Shown here: piece by piece, positions 63,053-64,000 of the stretch
Position numbering within the stretch: position 1 is the first letter of the stretch
Layout of the letters: each line of letters starts with the position of its first letter
DNA from: Diplonema papillatum
Lineage: Eukaryota; Euglenozoa; Diplonemea; Diplonemida; Diplonemidae
Reading direction: 5' to 3'
Assembly (NCBI GenBank): GCA_030068145.1
Contig: JAPJBO010000330.1
Location: forward strand, 1-64,000
DNA: 64,000 nt
Position numbers and translations under genes: made by a program
The notes under the pieces: model-generated
Told to the model about the DNA's origin: nothing
Databases searched by the model: none
Seen by the model: the letters and a program-made list of their open reading frames with translations, nothing else

Positions 63053-63300
63053 GGAAAGAGACGTTTCCGGAGTTGGGGTCTTGCACGAGCGAACGAAACA
63101 ACACGGCGATCAGCATCAACTGATCAATGATGAGGGTGAAGACGATGATAACGCGAAGGATTCTTGTTCTTCGTGTGCACAGGGAACCAACCTCTCTGGG
63201 AAGCGGATTTCCTGAGTTGGCACGTTGACATTATTTGCGTCATTTCTTCACGTGCAACCGTTCCGGAAATGCCTTTGGTGCAACTGTACTTCAAAGGAAG
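63053..63300 (+). repeat. Dispersed repeat family D1, copy 3
   Basis: Contains 'gtttccggagttggggtct', 'cgaaacaacacggcgatcag' and 'cacgtgcaaccgttccggaa', in the same order as at 29676 and 37793. Confidence 0.65.
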
Positions 63301-63524
63301 AGGAGCGGGAAAAAGGAAGCTACTTCGAATTTGTCTCTTCCTTTGGGGGGCAAAAGGTGGTCGCGCGGTCGAGTCCAGCCTCCTTGACAAGAATCGGAAC
63401 CGGAAAACGTTGTCGAAAAAGCAAACTACTTTCGACGAGACCCCACACTCTTCGAGAATGGCGGGGTGTTGTAGTGGAGACACCGTGAAAAGGTTCCTCA
63501 TCTACATCAACTCTTCTTCGAAGG

Positions 63525-63690
63525 GTCGGTATGGCACTTCCATTTGCTTGTGCGCACTAGCGGAACTCACCGGTTTTGGCAAGTTTTATGTAGTACGCTG
63601 CCAACTATTTTTACCAATTGGTCCCAACAACTTGTTAACACAAAAAAGAAGAGATAGAACCCAAGAAGAGAGCGTAAGACTTCATTCCGG
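63525..63690 (+). repeat. Dispersed repeat family D2
   Basis: Matches 54395-54600: 'cttgtgcgcactagcggaac', 'tacgctgccaacta' and 'ttgttaacacaaa' occur in the same order and spacing. Confidence 0.65.
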
Positions 63691-63820
63691 AAGGCGAGGG
63701 GGGGGCGGGTGAAACCCCGGCTGTTTCCCCTCGGTCGGTAAAACGTGCGGGTGTGTAAAGTGGTATGCTTTATTGTTTGTTCTCAGCTAGCGGCCGTGGT
63801 TTGTTGACGTCTTGAGGTTG

Positions 63821-64000
63821 TCAGTAGTAGTACCGTCTCGGGCTGTTGACGAGTGCGTCGTAGTACGACGAGTACGCGTACGGCGATGTGTATGCAGACG
63901 TGTACGGTGACGTGTACGTGTATGGGTAGTACGACGGGTAGTAAGACGAATAGTAGCTCGGAGACAGAGCACGGGCGACAGCCAAGTCCGCTTCTACTTG
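63821..64000 (-). CDS. Tyrosine-rich C-terminus of a gene entering from the right edge (partial)
   Basis: The minus strand from 64000 to the TGA at 63821 reads 59 codons beginning QVEADLAVARALSPSYYSSY. It continues through repeats of YPSYYP, YTSPYTSAYTSPYAYSS and ends SPRRYYY. The pattern (Tyr-Tyr pairs with Ser, Pro and Thr) and the use of almost only TAC for Tyr and TCG or CCG for Ser and Pro argue for real coding. It looks like a structural or low-complexity domain. The rest lies outside the window. Another frame across the same bases is Thr/Arg-rich and appears spurious. Confidence 0.65.
   Translation of the reverse strand, partial: QVEADLAVARALSPSYYSSYYPSYYPYTYTSPYTSAYTSPYAYSSYYDALVNSPRRYYY

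Larger units (their letters stand above)
62089..63820. other. Spacer with dispersed repeats
   Basis: No gene supported. Holds dispersed family D1 copy 3 (63053-63300) and family D2 (63525-63690). Confidence 0.5.

Overview
The window is nuclear DNA from a eukaryote, most likely a protist or microalga. The signs are GT-AG introns inside host genes, ER and membrane proteins with signal peptides, BTB/MATH, ankyrin-IQ and Abraxas-type proteins, and several eukaryotic transposon classes including two tyrosine-recombinase (DIRS/Ngaro/PAT-like) retrotransposons. I cannot name the lineage from sequence alone. Every host gene I can support lies on the minus strand.

Layout. 1-5.5 kb is one very long minus-strand reading frame: a DDE-type transposase with an N-terminal cysteine-protease-like region and a C2H2 finger. 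6.06-18.8 kb is a 41-bp satellite array, split cleanly by a tyrosine-recombinase retrotransposon (6812-11610) with no target duplication. 19.28-24.71 kb is a second such element on the minus strand, with split direct repeats and a hairpin-rich minisatellite between them. 24.9-31.7 kb holds two paralogous cysteine-rich type I membrane proteins about 4.4 kb apart. 31.77-34.49 kb is a DNA transposon with inverted ends, an OTU-protease ORF with a MULE-like zinc knuckle, and a 12-bp satellite that is open in all six frames. 34.6-37.1 kb is a degraded retroelement whose reverse transcriptase is followed by a ubiquitin-specific-protease-like domain and zinc fingers. 38.9-42.2 kb is a protein disulfide isomerase locus with two alternative-looking thioredoxin first exons and one ERp29-like last exon. 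43.1-46.2 kb is a foldback-type element with long inverted ends. 46.7-59.1 kb is the host gene cluster: an Abraxas-like gene, an ankyrin/IQ/LRR gene, an unknown gene and a KCTD-MATH gene. Each of these has a diverged partial copy beside it. 59.35-62.1 kb is a 5'-truncated LINE. The last 180 bases are the tyrosine-rich C-terminus of a gene entering from the right edge.

Main themes. (1) Three unrelated mobile elements each carry a cysteine protease or deubiquitinase-like domain. (2) Three host genes could be assembled across introns from phase-compatible splice sites, including a two-exon Abraxas-like gene and an ankyrin-IQ protein with an LRR-like last exon. (3) Local partial duplication beside host genes is frequent. 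Almost everything between genes is tandem or dispersed repeat.
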